Shown: piece by piece, positions 50,003 through 58,596 of the stretch
Layout: each line of letters opens with the position of its first letter
How positions within the stretch are numbered: position 1 is the stretch's first letter
Notes under the pieces: model-generated
Database searches by the model: none
The model's input: the letters and a program-made list of their open reading frames with translations, nothing else
What the model was told of the DNA's origin: nothing
Source of the DNA: Xylophilus sp. GW821-FHT01B05
GTDB taxonomy: Bacteria > Pseudomonadota > Gammaproteobacteria > Burkholderiales > Burkholderiaceae_C
DNA length: 64,000 nt
Direction: 5' to 3'
NCBI GenBank assembly: GCA_038961845.1
Contig: CP152408.1
Span: 248,001 to 312,000, forward strand
Made by a program: the position numbers and the translations under genes

Positions 50003-50023
50003 TGAGAATTCTTTGCATTCTCA
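50003..50023. promoter_or_regulatory. Putative Fur box
   Basis: TGAGAAT-N7-ATTCTCA, a perfect 7-bp inverted repeat in a 19-21-bp frame, 47 bp upstream of the receptor start. The half-site matches the TGAGAATNATTCTCA core of beta-proteobacterial Fur sites. It supports iron repression and the choice of start codon. Confidence 0.65.
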
Positions 50024-50050
50024 TGTGCGAGCAAGGCAGTGCCGAAAATG

Positions 50051-50083
50051 CAACGGCCCCAGCGGTTGAGGCTGGGGCCGTTG
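50051..50083 (-). terminator. Intrinsic terminator of the transaminase gene
   Basis: CAACGGCCCCAGC and GCTGGGGCCGTTG form a perfect 13-bp stem with a 7-base loop, 33 bases past the transaminase stop. On the minus strand it continues with GCATTTTCGG, a short T run. Confidence 0.8.
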
Positions 50084-50115
50084 TGGGGGCGGCGCCTTTG
50101 CAGCGCCTGCGGGGC

Positions 50116-51477
50116 TTAAGCCGTCTCGGCCAGCGCGTCGCCCAGGGCGTTGACCAGGCGGTCGATCTCGGCCTTCTCACTGATGAAGGGCGGTGCCAGC
50201 TGGATGGTGTCGCCGCCGTAGCGCACGTAGAAGCCCTTCTTCCAGCAGGCCAGCGCCACTTCATAAGGGCGCTTGGCCGGCTCGCCGGGCACGGGGGCCA
50301 GCGTGATGCCGGCGGCCAGGCCGTAGTTGCGGATGTCGGTCACGTGCTTGACGCCCTTCAGGCTGTGCACGGCGGCCTCGAAGTGCGGCGCCAGCGCCTT
50401 GACGCGGCCGATCATGTCTTCCTTCACCAGCACGTCGAGTGCGGCGATGCCGGCGGCGCAGGCCACCGGGTGCGCGCCATAGGTGTAGCCGTGCGGGAAT
50501 TCAAGCATGTAGTCCGGGCCGCCTGCCGCCATGAAGGTGTCGTAGATCTCCTTCTTGGCGATCACCGCGCCCAGCGGCTGCGCGCCGTTGGTGACCTGCT
50601 TGGCGATGTTCATGATGTCGGGCACCACGCCAAAGGCGTCGGCGCCGGTGAGCGCGCCGCAGCGGCCAAAGCCGGTGATGACTTCGTCAAATATCAGCAG
50701 GATGTTGTTCTGCGTGCAGATCTCGCGCAGGCGCTGCAGGTAGCCCTTGGGCGGGATCACCACGCCGGCCGAGCCCGAGAACGGCTCGACGATCACCGCC
50801 GCGATGTTGGACGCGTCATGCAGCGTGATCAGGTCCAGCAGGCGGTCGGCCAGCTCGGCGCCGGTGGCGGGCTCGCCACGGCTGAAGGCATTGCCCGGCA
50901 GCTGCGTGTGCGGCAGGTGGTCGGCCTCCACGCCCTGGCCAAACAGCTTGCGGTTGGCCGCAATGCCGCCCACCGAGATGCCGCCAAAGTTCACGCCGTG
51001 GTAGCCCTTCTCGCGGCCGATCAGGCGCGTCTTGCTGGCCAGGCCCTTGGTGCGCCAGTAGGCGCGCGCCATCTTCAAAGAGGTGTCGGCAGCCTCAGAG
51101 CCCGAGCCGGTGAAGAACACGTAGTCCAGGCCGGCTGGCGTCAGCTCCTTGATCTTGTTGGCCAGCTCGAAAGACAACGGGTGGCCAAACTGGAAGGCCG
51201 GCGAGTAATCAAGCTTGGCGATCTGGCGGCTCACCGCCTCGGTGATCTCCGGGCGGCCATGGCCCAGGCCCGAGCACCACAGGCCCGACAGCCCGTCGAA
51301 GATCTTGCGGCCATCGGCGTCGGTGTAGTAGGCGCCCTGGCCGGCCACGATCAGGCGCGGGTCGGCCTTGAAGTTGCGGTTGCCGGTGTAGGGCATCCAG
51401 TGCGCGTCGAGCCAGGCGGCGTCGGTGCGCACGGCGGGGGTCTGCGGTTCGTGGGCGGGAGGAGCGATGGCGGTCAT
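50116..51477 (-). CDS. Class-III aminotransferase, beta-alanine:pyruvate (omega-amino acid) type
   Basis: PLP-dependent transaminase, 453 aa from the ATG at 51477. It aligns in full, from memory, with Pseudomonas beta-alanine:pyruvate transaminase: AHWMPYTGNRNFKADPRLIV, FDGLSGLWCSGLGHGRPEI, VFFTGSGSEAADTSLKMARA, YHGVNFGGISVGGIAANRKL, LIFDEVITGFGRCGALTGAD and NIAKQVTNGAQPLGAVIA with the PLP Lys. It should convert beta-alanine (or other omega-amino acids) plus pyruvate to malonate semialdehyde and alanine. It has its own terminator and a divergent LysR gene. Confidence 0.94.
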   Translation of the reverse strand: MTAIAPPAHEPQTPAVRTDAAWLDAHWMPYTGNRNFKADPRLIVAGQGAYYTDADGRKIFDGLSGLWCSGLGHGRPEITEAVSRQIAKLDYSPAFQFGHPLSFELANKIKELTPAGLDYVFFTGSGSEAADTSLKMARAYWRTKGLASKTRLIGREKGYHGVNFGGISVGGIAANRKLFGQGVEADHLPHTQLPGNAFSRGEPATGAELADRLLDLITLHDASNIAAVIVEPFSGSAGVVIPPKGYLQRLREICTQNNILLIFDEVITGFGRCGALTGADAFGVVPDIMNIAKQVTNGAQPLGAVIAKKEIYDTFMAAGGPDYMLEFPHGYTYGAHPVACAAGIAALDVLVKEDMIGRVKALAPHFEAAVHSLKGVKHVTDIRNYGLAAGITLAPVPGEPAKRPYEVALACWKKGFYVRYGGDTIQLAPPFISEKAEIDRLVNALGDALAETA

Positions 51478-51548
51478 GGCGGTAGTCCGTAGGAGGAATG
51501 AGGGGGATTGTTGGGCGGCGCGATAGTCTTGAGAATAGAGCGATATCA

Positions 51549-52541
51549 ATGTTCACTTGCCAGTTTATGCAAGCAAAGCCATCCCGCCCACCCCGCCGGC
51601 CAGCCGCTGCCTCACCCGGCAAGAGCCGCGCCGTGCTGGGCCAGCTCAGCGACATGGACCTGCGCCTGCTGCGCGTGTTCAAGAGCGTGGCCGACTGCGG
51701 CGGCATGGCCGCGGCCGAGCTGGAGCTGAACATCGGCACCTCTACCGTCAGCCGCCACGTCAAAGACCTGGAAACCCGCCTGGGCCTGGTGCTGTGCCGG
51801 CGTGGCCGGGCCGGCTTTGCGCTGACCGCCGAGGGCCAGCGCGTGTACGAAGAAACCGAGCGCCTGCTGGCGGCGGTGGATGTGTTTCGCAGCGGCGTCG
51901 ATGACATCCACCAGCGCATGGGCGGCCAATTGGCCGTGGCCGTGTTCGACAAAACCGCCAGCAACCCGCAGGCGCGCATTGGCGAGGCGATTGCGCTGTT
52001 TGCCGGGCGCGCGCCCGAGGTCGGGCTGCAGATGCACGTGGCATCGATCAACGCCATTGAGCGCGGGTTGATCGACGGCAGCTTTCAGGTCGGCATCATC
52101 CCGGCGCACCGGCATTCGCAAAGCCTGCTGTATGACGAGCTGTTTACTGAATCCATGCAGCTCTACTGCGGCGCCGGCCACCCGCTGTTTGGCGCAGACC
52201 ACAGCGCACTCGACTGGGACGGCCTGCGCGCCTGGGGCTTTGCCGGGCTGGGCTACCACTCGCCCAACATGGAGCTAAGCCACGGCGCCCGCCTGCCGCG
52301 CAAGGCCACCGGCTTCGATCAGGAATCCATCGCCACGCTGATCCTGTCCGGCCGCTACCTGGGTTTTCTGCCCGACCACTACGCCGAAGCCTTCGAGCGC
52401 AGCAGCCGCATGCAGGCCGTGGCGCCGCAGCGGCTGCGCTATGAGTGCCAGTTCGTCTGCATGCTGCGGCGATCGCCCCAGCCCTCACGCGCGGCGCAGG
52501 CGTTTAGGGAGTGTTTGCTGGCGGCGCATGCGGTGGGGTGA
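51549..52541 (+). CDS. LysR-family regulator, divergent from the transaminase
   Basis: LysR regulator, 330 aa from the ATG at 51549; the ATG at 51567 is an alternative. HTH residues are ~35-95: MDLRLLRVFKSVADCGGMAA, then AELELNIGTSTVSRHVKDLE and TRLGLVLCRRGRAGFALT. The effector domain includes QLAVAVFDKTASNPQARIGE and GLGYHSPNMELSHGARLPRK. The basic, Pro-rich N-terminal leader of ~30 residues is unusual. The 71-bp spacer to the transaminase gene probably holds both promoters, so this regulator likely responds to the transaminase substrate. Confidence 0.9.
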   Translation: MFTCQFMQAKPSRPPRRPAAASPGKSRAVLGQLSDMDLRLLRVFKSVADCGGMAAAELELNIGTSTVSRHVKDLETRLGLVLCRRGRAGFALTAEGQRVYEETERLLAAVDVFRSGVDDIHQRMGGQLAVAVFDKTASNPQARIGEAIALFAGRAPEVGLQMHVASINAIERGLIDGSFQVGIIPAHRHSQSLLYDELFTESMQLYCGAGHPLFGADHSALDWDGLRAWGFAGLGYHSPNMELSHGARLPRKATGFDQESIATLILSGRYLGFLPDHYAEAFERSSRMQAVAPQRLRYECQFVCMLRRSPQPSRAAQAFRECLLAAHAVG

Positions 52542-52554
52542 GTGGGTGCTTTTC

Positions 52555-52620
52555 GATTATTGATGAAAAGTGCCTCTAGCCCAGGCGGAGACTGGGCTAT
52601 TAGCTATCAATTTAATATTA
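52555..52620. repeat. Dispersed AT-rich repeat family B, copy 6
   Basis: Contains GATTATTGATGAAAAGTGCC, AGCCCAGGCGGAGACTGGGC and TATTAGCTATCAATTTAATA. It shows how the copy split by the IS (31280-31295 plus 32352 on) looked before insertion. Confidence 0.8.
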
Positions 52621-52632
52621 ACGCGCAGAACC

Positions 52633-52768
52633 AAGGCCGAGCGCAGCGACGGCCCGACTGGCAGTCCCGGGCCGCCACAGTGGGGTCGCCTTCTCTTTGG
52701 TGACTTTCTCTTGGGCAGACCTCAAGAGAAAGTTACTCGCCCGCCGGGGCGAACTCCCGGCACCCGCC
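52633..52768. repeat. GC-rich element, family C, copy 2 (internally deleted)
   Basis: GGCCGAGCGCAGCGACGGCC to GCAGTCCCGGG corresponds to 32700-32735 of copy 1, then the sequence jumps to GCCGCCACAGTGGGGTCGCC and runs through CTTTGGTGACTTTCTCTTGG to CTCCCGGCACCCGC, matching 32880-32971. The left inverted repeat is absent. With repeat B copy 6 it fills the 278-bp gap before the TctC gene. Confidence 0.8.
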
Positions 52769-52819
52769 GCCTGCAAGGCTCACAGGAACGGATAGCTCAA
52801 AGCCTTTGAACGACGGCCC

Positions 52820-53809
52820 TCAATCCGCCCGAATACTCGCCCGCTGGGCCACCGCCCGCATCAGCGGCAGTTCCCTATCCACCCGGGCCGCCAACGCCGC
52901 GCCATTGCCATAAGCCGGCACCAGGCCCAGCTCGCCCAGCTTCTTCTTCATCTCGGGCGTGGCCGCCACGTCGGCCAGTGCCTTCTCCAGCTGGCGCTGC
53001 ACTGCGGGCGGCAAGCCGGCCGGTGCCAGCAGCGCAAACCAGGTGTCCATGGCAAAGCCGGGGTAGCCGCTTTCGGCCACGGTGGGCACATCGGGCAGCA
53101 GCGGCAGGCGCTGGGCCGACAGCACGGCCAGTGGCCTGATCCGTCCGCCCTTGATCAGCGGGCCCGACGCCACCACCGAATCCACCGCCAGCTCGACCTG
53201 CCCGCCCATCAGCGCATTGAGGCTGGGGGCGCTGCCGTTGAAGGGGATGTGCACCATCTGGATGCCGGTCGTGGACTTGAGCATTTCCCCGCCAAAGTGC
53301 ACCGACGAGCCGGTGCCAAAGGAGCCGTAAGAGAACTTGTCTGGCTGTGCCTTGGCCTGCGTGACCAGCTCTTTCAGCGAAGTGGGGCCGGCGCTGTTGG
53401 CCACCAGCACCAAGGGCATGTCGGCCAGCATGCCGATCGGCGTGAAGCTGCGGACCGGGTCATAGGGCAGTTGCGGGCGGATCGCCGGGTTGAGCGTGAG
53501 CGTGGTGCTGGCGCCCAGCAGCAGCGTGTAGCCGTCGGGCGGCATCTTGGCCACCTGGCCGGCGGCCAGCACCGTGCTGGCGCCGGGCTTGTTCTCCACC
53601 ACCACCGGCTGGCCCAGCTTCTCGCCCAGGCCCACGGCCAGCACCCGCCCGAGCACGTCGGTGGCGCCGCCGGCCGCGTACGGAATGATCAGCTTCACCG
53701 GACGGTCGGGGTAGTGCGTTTGCGCCAAGGCCGGCAGGGCCAGCGCCAGAGTGGCGGCCAGGCCGGTGGTGAGGCGGGCGGCAAGGCGGATCAATCCGGG
53801 TGTCGTCAT
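52820..53809 (-). CDS. TctC/Bug-family binding protein paired with amidase
   Basis: Bug-family periplasmic receptor, 329 aa from the ATG at 53809 (GGAG ribosome-binding site); an in-frame ATG at 53836 is rejected because it overlaps the amidase stop. The signal peptide ends at ALPALA. Motifs are YPDRPVKLIIPYAAGGATDV, VVENKPGASTVLAAGQVAKM, YGSFGTGSSVHFGGEMLK and VHIPFNGSAPSLNALMGGQV. It is co-directional with the amidase (26-bp spacer) and could bind the amide that enzyme hydrolyses. Confidence 0.92.
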   Translation of the reverse strand: MTTPGLIRLAARLTTGLAATLALALPALAQTHYPDRPVKLIIPYAAGGATDVLGRVLAVGLGEKLGQPVVVENKPGASTVLAAGQVAKMPPDGYTLLLGASTTLTLNPAIRPQLPYDPVRSFTPIGMLADMPLVLVANSAGPTSLKELVTQAKAQPDKFSYGSFGTGSSVHFGGEMLKSTTGIQMVHIPFNGSAPSLNALMGGQVELAVDSVVASGPLIKGGRIRPLAVLSAQRLPLLPDVPTVAESGYPGFAMDTWFALLAPAGLPPAVQRQLEKALADVAATPEMKKKLGELGLVPAYGNGAALAARVDRELPLMRAVAQRASIRAD

Positions 53810-53835
53810 CAAAACTCCAGTCGAGGAAGAAAACA

Positions 53836-55299
53836 TTAGCCCAACAGCGGGCTGCGCACCCGTGCATGGCCGCTGGCCTGGTCATAGGCGTGGCCCAGTT
53901 GCAGCAGCGCCCAGTCGGCCTGCGCCGGGCCGATGATCTGCAGGCCCATGGGCAGGCCGCCCGCGCCAAAGCCGGCCGGTGCGCCGAGCGCGGGCAGGCC
54001 GGCCATGGTGGCGGGCACCACCACCTCCATCCAGCGGTGGTAGCTGTCCATGGCGCGGCCGTTGATCGTCTTGGGCCAGTCCAGTTGCGCGTCGAACGGG
54101 AACACCTGGGCGCCCGGCAGTACCAGGTAGTCGTACTGCTCGAACAGCCCGCGCAGCACCTGGTACCAGGCGCTGCGGTCGCAGGCGGCGCGGAAGATGT
54201 CCGGGCCAGACAACTGCTGGCCGCGCTCTATCTCCCACAGCGCCTCTGGCTTGAGCAGCGCGCGCTTGGCCGGGTCGCGGTAGAGCGCTGCGTTGTTGCC
54301 GGCCACGTTGAAGCTGCGCAGGTCGATCCAGGCGCGCCACAGGCGCTCCAGGTCGAAGGCCGGCGTCACCGCATCGACCGTGCAGCCCATGGTCTCGAAA
54401 TGCCGCAGCGCCTGGGTGCAGACCTCCAGCACGCCGGGCTCGGTCGCCAGGTGGCCGCCCAGGTCGCCCAGCCAGCCAATGCGCGTACCGGCAAAGTCGC
54501 GTTCCAGCGGCGCGCTGAAGGCCGCCGCGTCGTCCTGCCGGCGCGTCAGTGGCAGGCGGGCGTCAAAGCCGGCCTGCACCGACAGCAGCAGCGCCAGGTC
54601 GGGGATGTTGCGCGCCATCGGGCCGGCCACGCTGAACTGCTGGAAGAACACCTCCTCCGTCGGCCCGTGCGGCACGCAGCCAAAGGACGTGCGCAGGCCG
54701 TAGACGTTGTTGAAGGCCGCCGGCGTGCGCAGCGAGCCCATCATGTCTGAGCCGTCTGCCACCGGCAGCATGTGCAGCGCCACCGCGCTGGCCGCGCCGC
54801 CGCTGCTGCCGCCCGCGCTGCGGCCGGGCACGTAGGCATTGCCGGTGGTGCCGTAGACCGGGTTGTAGGTGTGGCCGCCCAGGCCAAACTCGGGCGTGTT
54901 GCTGCGCCCCACAAACAGCGCACCGCCGCGCCGCATGCGCTCGAACACCACCGCGTCGGTGGCCGACACCTGGCCGGCAAAGATCGGTGAGCCCCGCGTC
55001 GTCACCATGCCGGCGGCCGGCATGATGTCTTTGGGCGCCTGCGGGAAACCGTGCAGCGGGCCCAGGTACTCGCCCGCAGCCAGTTGCGCATCGCGCTCGG
55101 CCGCCAGTTGCCGCAAGCCATCACGCTCTTGCAACGCCACCAGGGCATTGACCTGCGGGTTGAAGCGGTCGATCTGCGCCAGGTAGGCCTCCAGCACCTC
55201 CGCACAAGACAGCGCGCGCTGGCGAATGGCCTGCGACAAGGCCACCGCGTCGAGTTCAACAATGTCCTGGGCGGCGGGGCTGGGAGCGCGGGCATTCAT
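53836..55299 (-). CDS. Amidase-signature family hydrolase
   Basis: Amidase signature enzyme, 487 aa from the ATG at 55299 (MNARAPS). The Ser-cisSer-Lys triad is present: Lys in HGFPQAPKDIMPAAG (about 92), the Ser-rich GRSAGGSSGGAASAVAL (about 162-175) and Ser in DMMGSLRTPA. Hydrolyses an amide to acid plus ammonia; the substrate is unknown. Upstream in-frame starts (55377, 55350) would enter the divergent LysR promoter. The divergent LysR gene is 124 bp away. It precedes the TctC gene as a likely two-gene operon. Confidence 0.92.
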   Translation of the reverse strand: MNARAPSPAAQDIVELDAVALSQAIRQRALSCAEVLEAYLAQIDRFNPQVNALVALQERDGLRQLAAERDAQLAAGEYLGPLHGFPQAPKDIMPAAGMVTTRGSPIFAGQVSATDAVVFERMRRGGALFVGRSNTPEFGLGGHTYNPVYGTTGNAYVPGRSAGGSSGGAASAVALHMLPVADGSDMMGSLRTPAAFNNVYGLRTSFGCVPHGPTEEVFFQQFSVAGPMARNIPDLALLLSVQAGFDARLPLTRRQDDAAAFSAPLERDFAGTRIGWLGDLGGHLATEPGVLEVCTQALRHFETMGCTVDAVTPAFDLERLWRAWIDLRSFNVAGNNAALYRDPAKRALLKPEALWEIERGQQLSGPDIFRAACDRSAWYQVLRGLFEQYDYLVLPGAQVFPFDAQLDWPKTINGRAMDSYHRWMEVVVPATMAGLPALGAPAGFGAGGLPMGLQIIGPAQADWALLQLGHAYDQASGHARVRSPLLG

Positions 55300-55423
55300 G
55301 GGCTGTGGGCAGTCGCAGAAAAGGTGTGCGGGGATGCGGGTTGTCTGCATCGTAGAAAGCGCCATGCCTTGCGACAATCACAATTTCTGCAAGCAAGCCT
55401 TGCGTTTTACGCACACCACTGCC

Positions 55424-56335
55424 ATGCAAGCTCCGCATCTGCAAGACACCGCCCTGCGCTATTTCCTGGAAGTGGTGCGCTGCGGCTCGATCAGCGAGGC
55501 CGCCGGGCGCCTGTGCGTCTCGGGCTCGGCCGTGAGCCGGCAGATATCGGGGCTGGAGGCCGCGCTGGGCGTGGCCCTGTTCGAGCGCCGCCCGCGCGGC
55601 ATGGTGCCCAGCGCCGCAGGCGAGTTGCTGGCCGTGCATGCCCGCCGTGGCGCGCTGGAGGCCGAGCGCGTGGTGGCCGACATCGAGGCACTGCAAGGCC
55701 TGCGCCGCGGCCGCGTGCGCCTGGCCAGCTCGGCCGGCTTTGCCATTGAATTTCTGCCGCGTGCCATTGCCGACTTCCGGCTGCAGTACCCGGGCCTGCA
55801 GTTCCAGCTGCAGGTCGCCAGCCCGGCCAATGTCACCACCGCCGTGCTGCACGGCGATGTCGACATCGGCCTGACCTACAGCCGCACCGCCGAGCAGGGC
55901 ATCCGCGTGGTGCACCGCCAGACCGCGCCCGTGCTGGCCATCATGCGGCCGGATCACCCGCTGGCATCGCTGCGTAGCCTGACGCTGGCGCAACTCCACC
56001 CCCACCCGGTGGCCTTGCCTGACCGCGACAACACCGTGCGCCAGTTGTTCGACATAGGCTGCAGCCACCGCGGCCTGGTGTTCGAACCGGTGCTGACCAG
56101 CAGCAGCTTCGAGACCCTGACCAACTTCGTGCTGCATAGCGGCGTGGTGTCGATCTCAGGCGAGATCACCGTGCGCCACCGCATGCAGCGCGGCGAGCTG
56201 CACGGCGTGGCGCTGCGCGAACGCGGCCTGGACCGCCGCGCGATAGAGCTGCAAACCCTGCATGGGCGCACGCTGCCAGCGGGCGTGGCGGTGTTTCTGG
56301 AGTTTTTGCGGGGGGCGTTGCCGGTGCCGGGGTGA
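55424..56335 (+). CDS. LysR-family regulator, divergent from the amidase
   Basis: LysR regulator, 303 aa from the ATG at 55424. HTH residues are ~8-65: LRYFLEVVRCGSISEAAGRL, then CVSGSAVSRQISGLEAALGV and ALFERRPRGMVPSAAG. The effector domain has RVRLASSAGFAIEFLPRAIA and SSFETLTNFVLHSGVVSISG. It probably regulates the divergent amidase-tctC pair. Confidence 0.91.
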   Translation: MQAPHLQDTALRYFLEVVRCGSISEAAGRLCVSGSAVSRQISGLEAALGVALFERRPRGMVPSAAGELLAVHARRGALEAERVVADIEALQGLRRGRVRLASSAGFAIEFLPRAIADFRLQYPGLQFQLQVASPANVTTAVLHGDVDIGLTYSRTAEQGIRVVHRQTAPVLAIMRPDHPLASLRSLTLAQLHPHPVALPDRDNTVRQLFDIGCSHRGLVFEPVLTSSSFETLTNFVLHSGVVSISGEITVRHRMQRGELHGVALRERGLDRRAIELQTLHGRTLPAGVAVFLEFLRGALPVPG

Positions 56336-56360
56336 GGGCTCAATGACCCATGGCGCGTGG

Positions 56361-56434
56361 CTTTGTGTAGGCTGGCGCTGGCCCTATGAACGTTGAAATC
56401 GTGAACTACTACGGACACTGTTTAGGAGCTACCT
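56361..56434 (+). pseudogene. C-terminal scrap of higB toxin
   Basis: Two short reading frames just before higA match the end of HigB toxins: LCVGWRWPYE (56361-56390), similar to RLCFRWEDG, and NVEIVNYYGH (56389-56418), similar to DVEIVDYH. They lie in different frames, so a frameshift separates them, and the ~60 N-terminal codons of higB are absent because the LysR gene ends at 56335. The match is from memory and short. Confidence 0.5.
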
Positions 56435-56734
56435 ATGGCCCGTCAAATTCCTCTCGTACACCCCGGCGTGATCCTGCTCGAAGAGTGGATGAACCCGCTG
56501 GGAGTGTCCCAGTCCGCCCTGGCAAAAGGCATTGGCGTGTCGCCGCGCCGGATCAATGAAATCGTGCATGGCAACCGCTCCATCACGGCCGAGACAGCGG
56601 TGCTGCTGGGCCAATTCTTCGGCGTCGAAGCCGAGGGGTTTATCAATCTGCAATCGCACTACGACGTAGCGCAGGCGCGCGAAGTGCTGGGGCCAAGGCT
56701 GGCTGGGATTGAGCGGTTTGGGGTGGCGGCGTGA
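56435..56734 (+). CDS. higA: HigA-family antitoxin
   Basis: Xre-type HTH antitoxin of the HigA (VapI) family, 99 aa. The sequence HPGVILLEEWMNPLGVSQSA, then LAKGIGVSPRRINEIVHGNR and SITAETAVLLGQFFGVEAEG, contains the typical HPGE/ILxE..M..LGxSQ and RINEIV..R..ITA.TA motifs. It has a TAGGAGC ribosome-binding site. HigB normally precedes HigA; here only a scrap remains, so the antitoxin is an orphan and would at most act as a repressor. Confidence 0.9.
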   Translation: MARQIPLVHPGVILLEEWMNPLGVSQSALAKGIGVSPRRINEIVHGNRSITAETAVLLGQFFGVEAEGFINLQSHYDVAQAREVLGPRLAGIERFGVAA

Positions 56735-57144
56735 GCATGATCCTTTCCGTAGATTGACTCCTGGCTGAACTGATGTGCTTTCGTAACAGCGCATCGCGCG
56801 AGGTTGTGCGACTGGGGAGGCGGGAACGGCGCGATTGGGCCGCGGATTAGCGACGTGCGGCTGATTCCATCGCTGTGGATGGGCTGGATTGGGTGTTGCT
56901 GCTATGAGTGCTCGCAATGCAGCGAGCACGGCCTTCTTGGCAAGCATCCCCAAAATGGGAGGTCTGCAAACCACAACGACTGGTCGGAGATTGATTCGAA
57001 TATCGAGCGAGAAACTCGACATGAGGCCGGGCCTGCTGATATTTTTATTGGAATAAGTCTCTGGCTGCAAGTGGTCAAAATTGCACGTTATGTCGCAGCA
57101 TCGTACGATATGAAACACGTTAACTCTTGGTTCGGAAGTTTTGT
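56735..57144. other. 410-bp region without a confident gene
   Basis: Open frames exist on both strands (a plus frame from 56804, and a longer minus frame), but none shows homology I can recognise or a good ribosome-binding site. The DNA becomes AT-richer here and stays so to about 58450, suggesting acquired sequence around the higA remnant. Confidence 0.5.
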
Positions 57145-57783
57145 ATGGCAAGTGATCTCTGGAGCATCTTCCTAAGCGTCGTCGCCTCATTCGTATTTGC
57201 TGGGATTGTCTCGCTATGGCGGAGGCGTGGAAATCGGCCTCCGCCCACCGCCGCACGGCCTGAGCCGAAGAAGGTGCAGGTTGATGCCAATCTTGATCGA
57301 CGCGTGCAGAATCGGAAATCCCTTGAGCGCGTTGCGCACAGGTTCATTTTCTATCTGGCAACCTTCGGGGCGCTCTATCTTTCAGTAACAATGCCGCTCT
57401 TGTTCAAAGCATTGTTTTCAAAGGGCGACGTTCTCCTTAGTCATGCAAGATTCATCGGGGATATTTTGCCCCCCATTCCCGTTGGTAAGGACTACCTTCA
57501 AATTACCTTCTTTATCATTGCGGCTGTTCTCTATTTTCCGCTTCTCGTCATTGCGGAGTTTGGCACTTCCATGTTGTATCCGATCATCGATTCAATCCAT
57601 CCGGTTACTTCCCGTATTTGGTCAGCCGTCACGATGTTGGTGTTCTTTTTCTTCTGCATTCCTGTCGCGGCGACTTCAATTTGGCTTTTCTACGAAAAGA
57701 CCTTCTTCGATGCGTTCTTGACAGTGCTTTTGGCAATGTTTTTGGTCTTTGCTCTTGGCCAGGCGCAGGGCGGCCGCAGATGA
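57145..57783 (+). CDS. Multi-TM membrane protein of unknown function
   Basis: 212 aa, about five hydrophobic segments: residues ~7-24 (N-terminal anchor), ~72-92, ~115-140, ~160-182 and ~187-206. A basic loop (WRRRGNRPPPTAARPEPKKV) and NLDRRVQNRKSLERVAHRF separate the first two. I do not recognise the family. It lies in the AT-richer patch after higA, with GGAAG as a possible ribosome-binding site, and is followed 82 bp later by another unknown gene on the same strand. Confidence 0.6.
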   Translation: MASDLWSIFLSVVASFVFAGIVSLWRRRGNRPPPTAARPEPKKVQVDANLDRRVQNRKSLERVAHRFIFYLATFGALYLSVTMPLLFKALFSKGDVLLSHARFIGDILPPIPVGKDYLQITFFIIAAVLYFPLLVIAEFGTSMLYPIIDSIHPVTSRIWSAVTMLVFFFFCIPVAATSIWLFYEKTFFDAFLTVLLAMFLVFALGQAQGGRR

Positions 57784-57865
57784 TGGGTAGGTTGTTGTTT
57801 GAGTCGACAGCCTTCGACAAGCCCTGGTCTGAGGCTCAATTTCAACGACCTACCCCAAGAAACCA

Positions 57866-58462
57866 ATGCCGGCTTTTGTAGAGTGGCTCTCTTCGGCACC
57901 ACAGGGCGCCATTGCAATACTGACAGCCGGTCTGGCCGCGGGTATTACCGTATTGGTCACAGTTCTGACGCAATGGATCTTGGGCCGGAGGGCGAGGACG
58001 GAGCTCCTCACTAAAAAGCTTGAGGAGCTCTACTTGGCCCTGAACGAGATATCCGCACACAATGTCAGGAGAGTTGAGGAGGCTCTTCCGCTCGCATCGG
58101 CGACGCCCTTTACCAAGCCGACAATCAGCGGCCACTCAGTTGATCGTCAAGGCCTCGATCTTCATAAGAAGATCATCATGCTTGTGCGCTTGTACTTTCC
58201 GCTGCTCTCGGAAGCGCATCAAATGGTCTTTTGCTGTAATGGTGAAGTGAACATGCTCATCTACAAAGCAGAAACAGGTCCTCCCCTCTCAGAGGGACAG
58301 TTGCTCGCATTGAGCGGGGCCTACAGAGATGCTGTTGTCGCGATGGAAGAAGAACTTATTTGGAACAGGAGAGTTCTGGTTAAGGACTACCTCTTCCCGG
58401 TGCGGTATAGGCGCAAGACCATTCAGCCCACTCTTCCTCCAAGCTCCCAAGATCAGGTCTAG
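57866..58462 (+). CDS. Hypothetical protein with one N-terminal TM helix
   Basis: 198 aa, one hydrophobic helix at about 13-37 (GAIAILTAGLAAGITVLVTV), then a charged helix (RRARTELLTKKLEELYLALN) and a soluble, mostly helical domain. It resembles small anchored proteins often annotated only as hypothetical. It sits downstream of the multi-TM protein; the two may form an operon. No catalytic motif is seen. Confidence 0.6.
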   Translation: MPAFVEWLSSAPQGAIAILTAGLAAGITVLVTVLTQWILGRRARTELLTKKLEELYLALNEISAHNVRRVEEALPLASATPFTKPTISGHSVDRQGLDLHKKIIMLVRLYFPLLSEAHQMVFCCNGEVNMLIYKAETGPPLSEGQLLALSGAYRDAVVAMEEELIWNRRVLVKDYLFPVRYRRKTIQPTLPPSSQDQV

Positions 58463-58596
58463 CCATTTTTCATCCGGACGTAACGATCGCCTTAAGGTGG
58501 ACTTGCAGTCCGCTTCCGGTCTGCTGCGGCCACAAAGCCCGGCCACGCCTCCAGCGGCTTCCGCCCGCAAGGCACTAGACGCCCGAATCCCCGCAT

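Noticed and set aside
56804..57175. 123-codon plus-strand frame after higA
   Set aside because: No recognisable motif, no ribosome-binding site, and it runs into the better-supported membrane-protein start at 57145.
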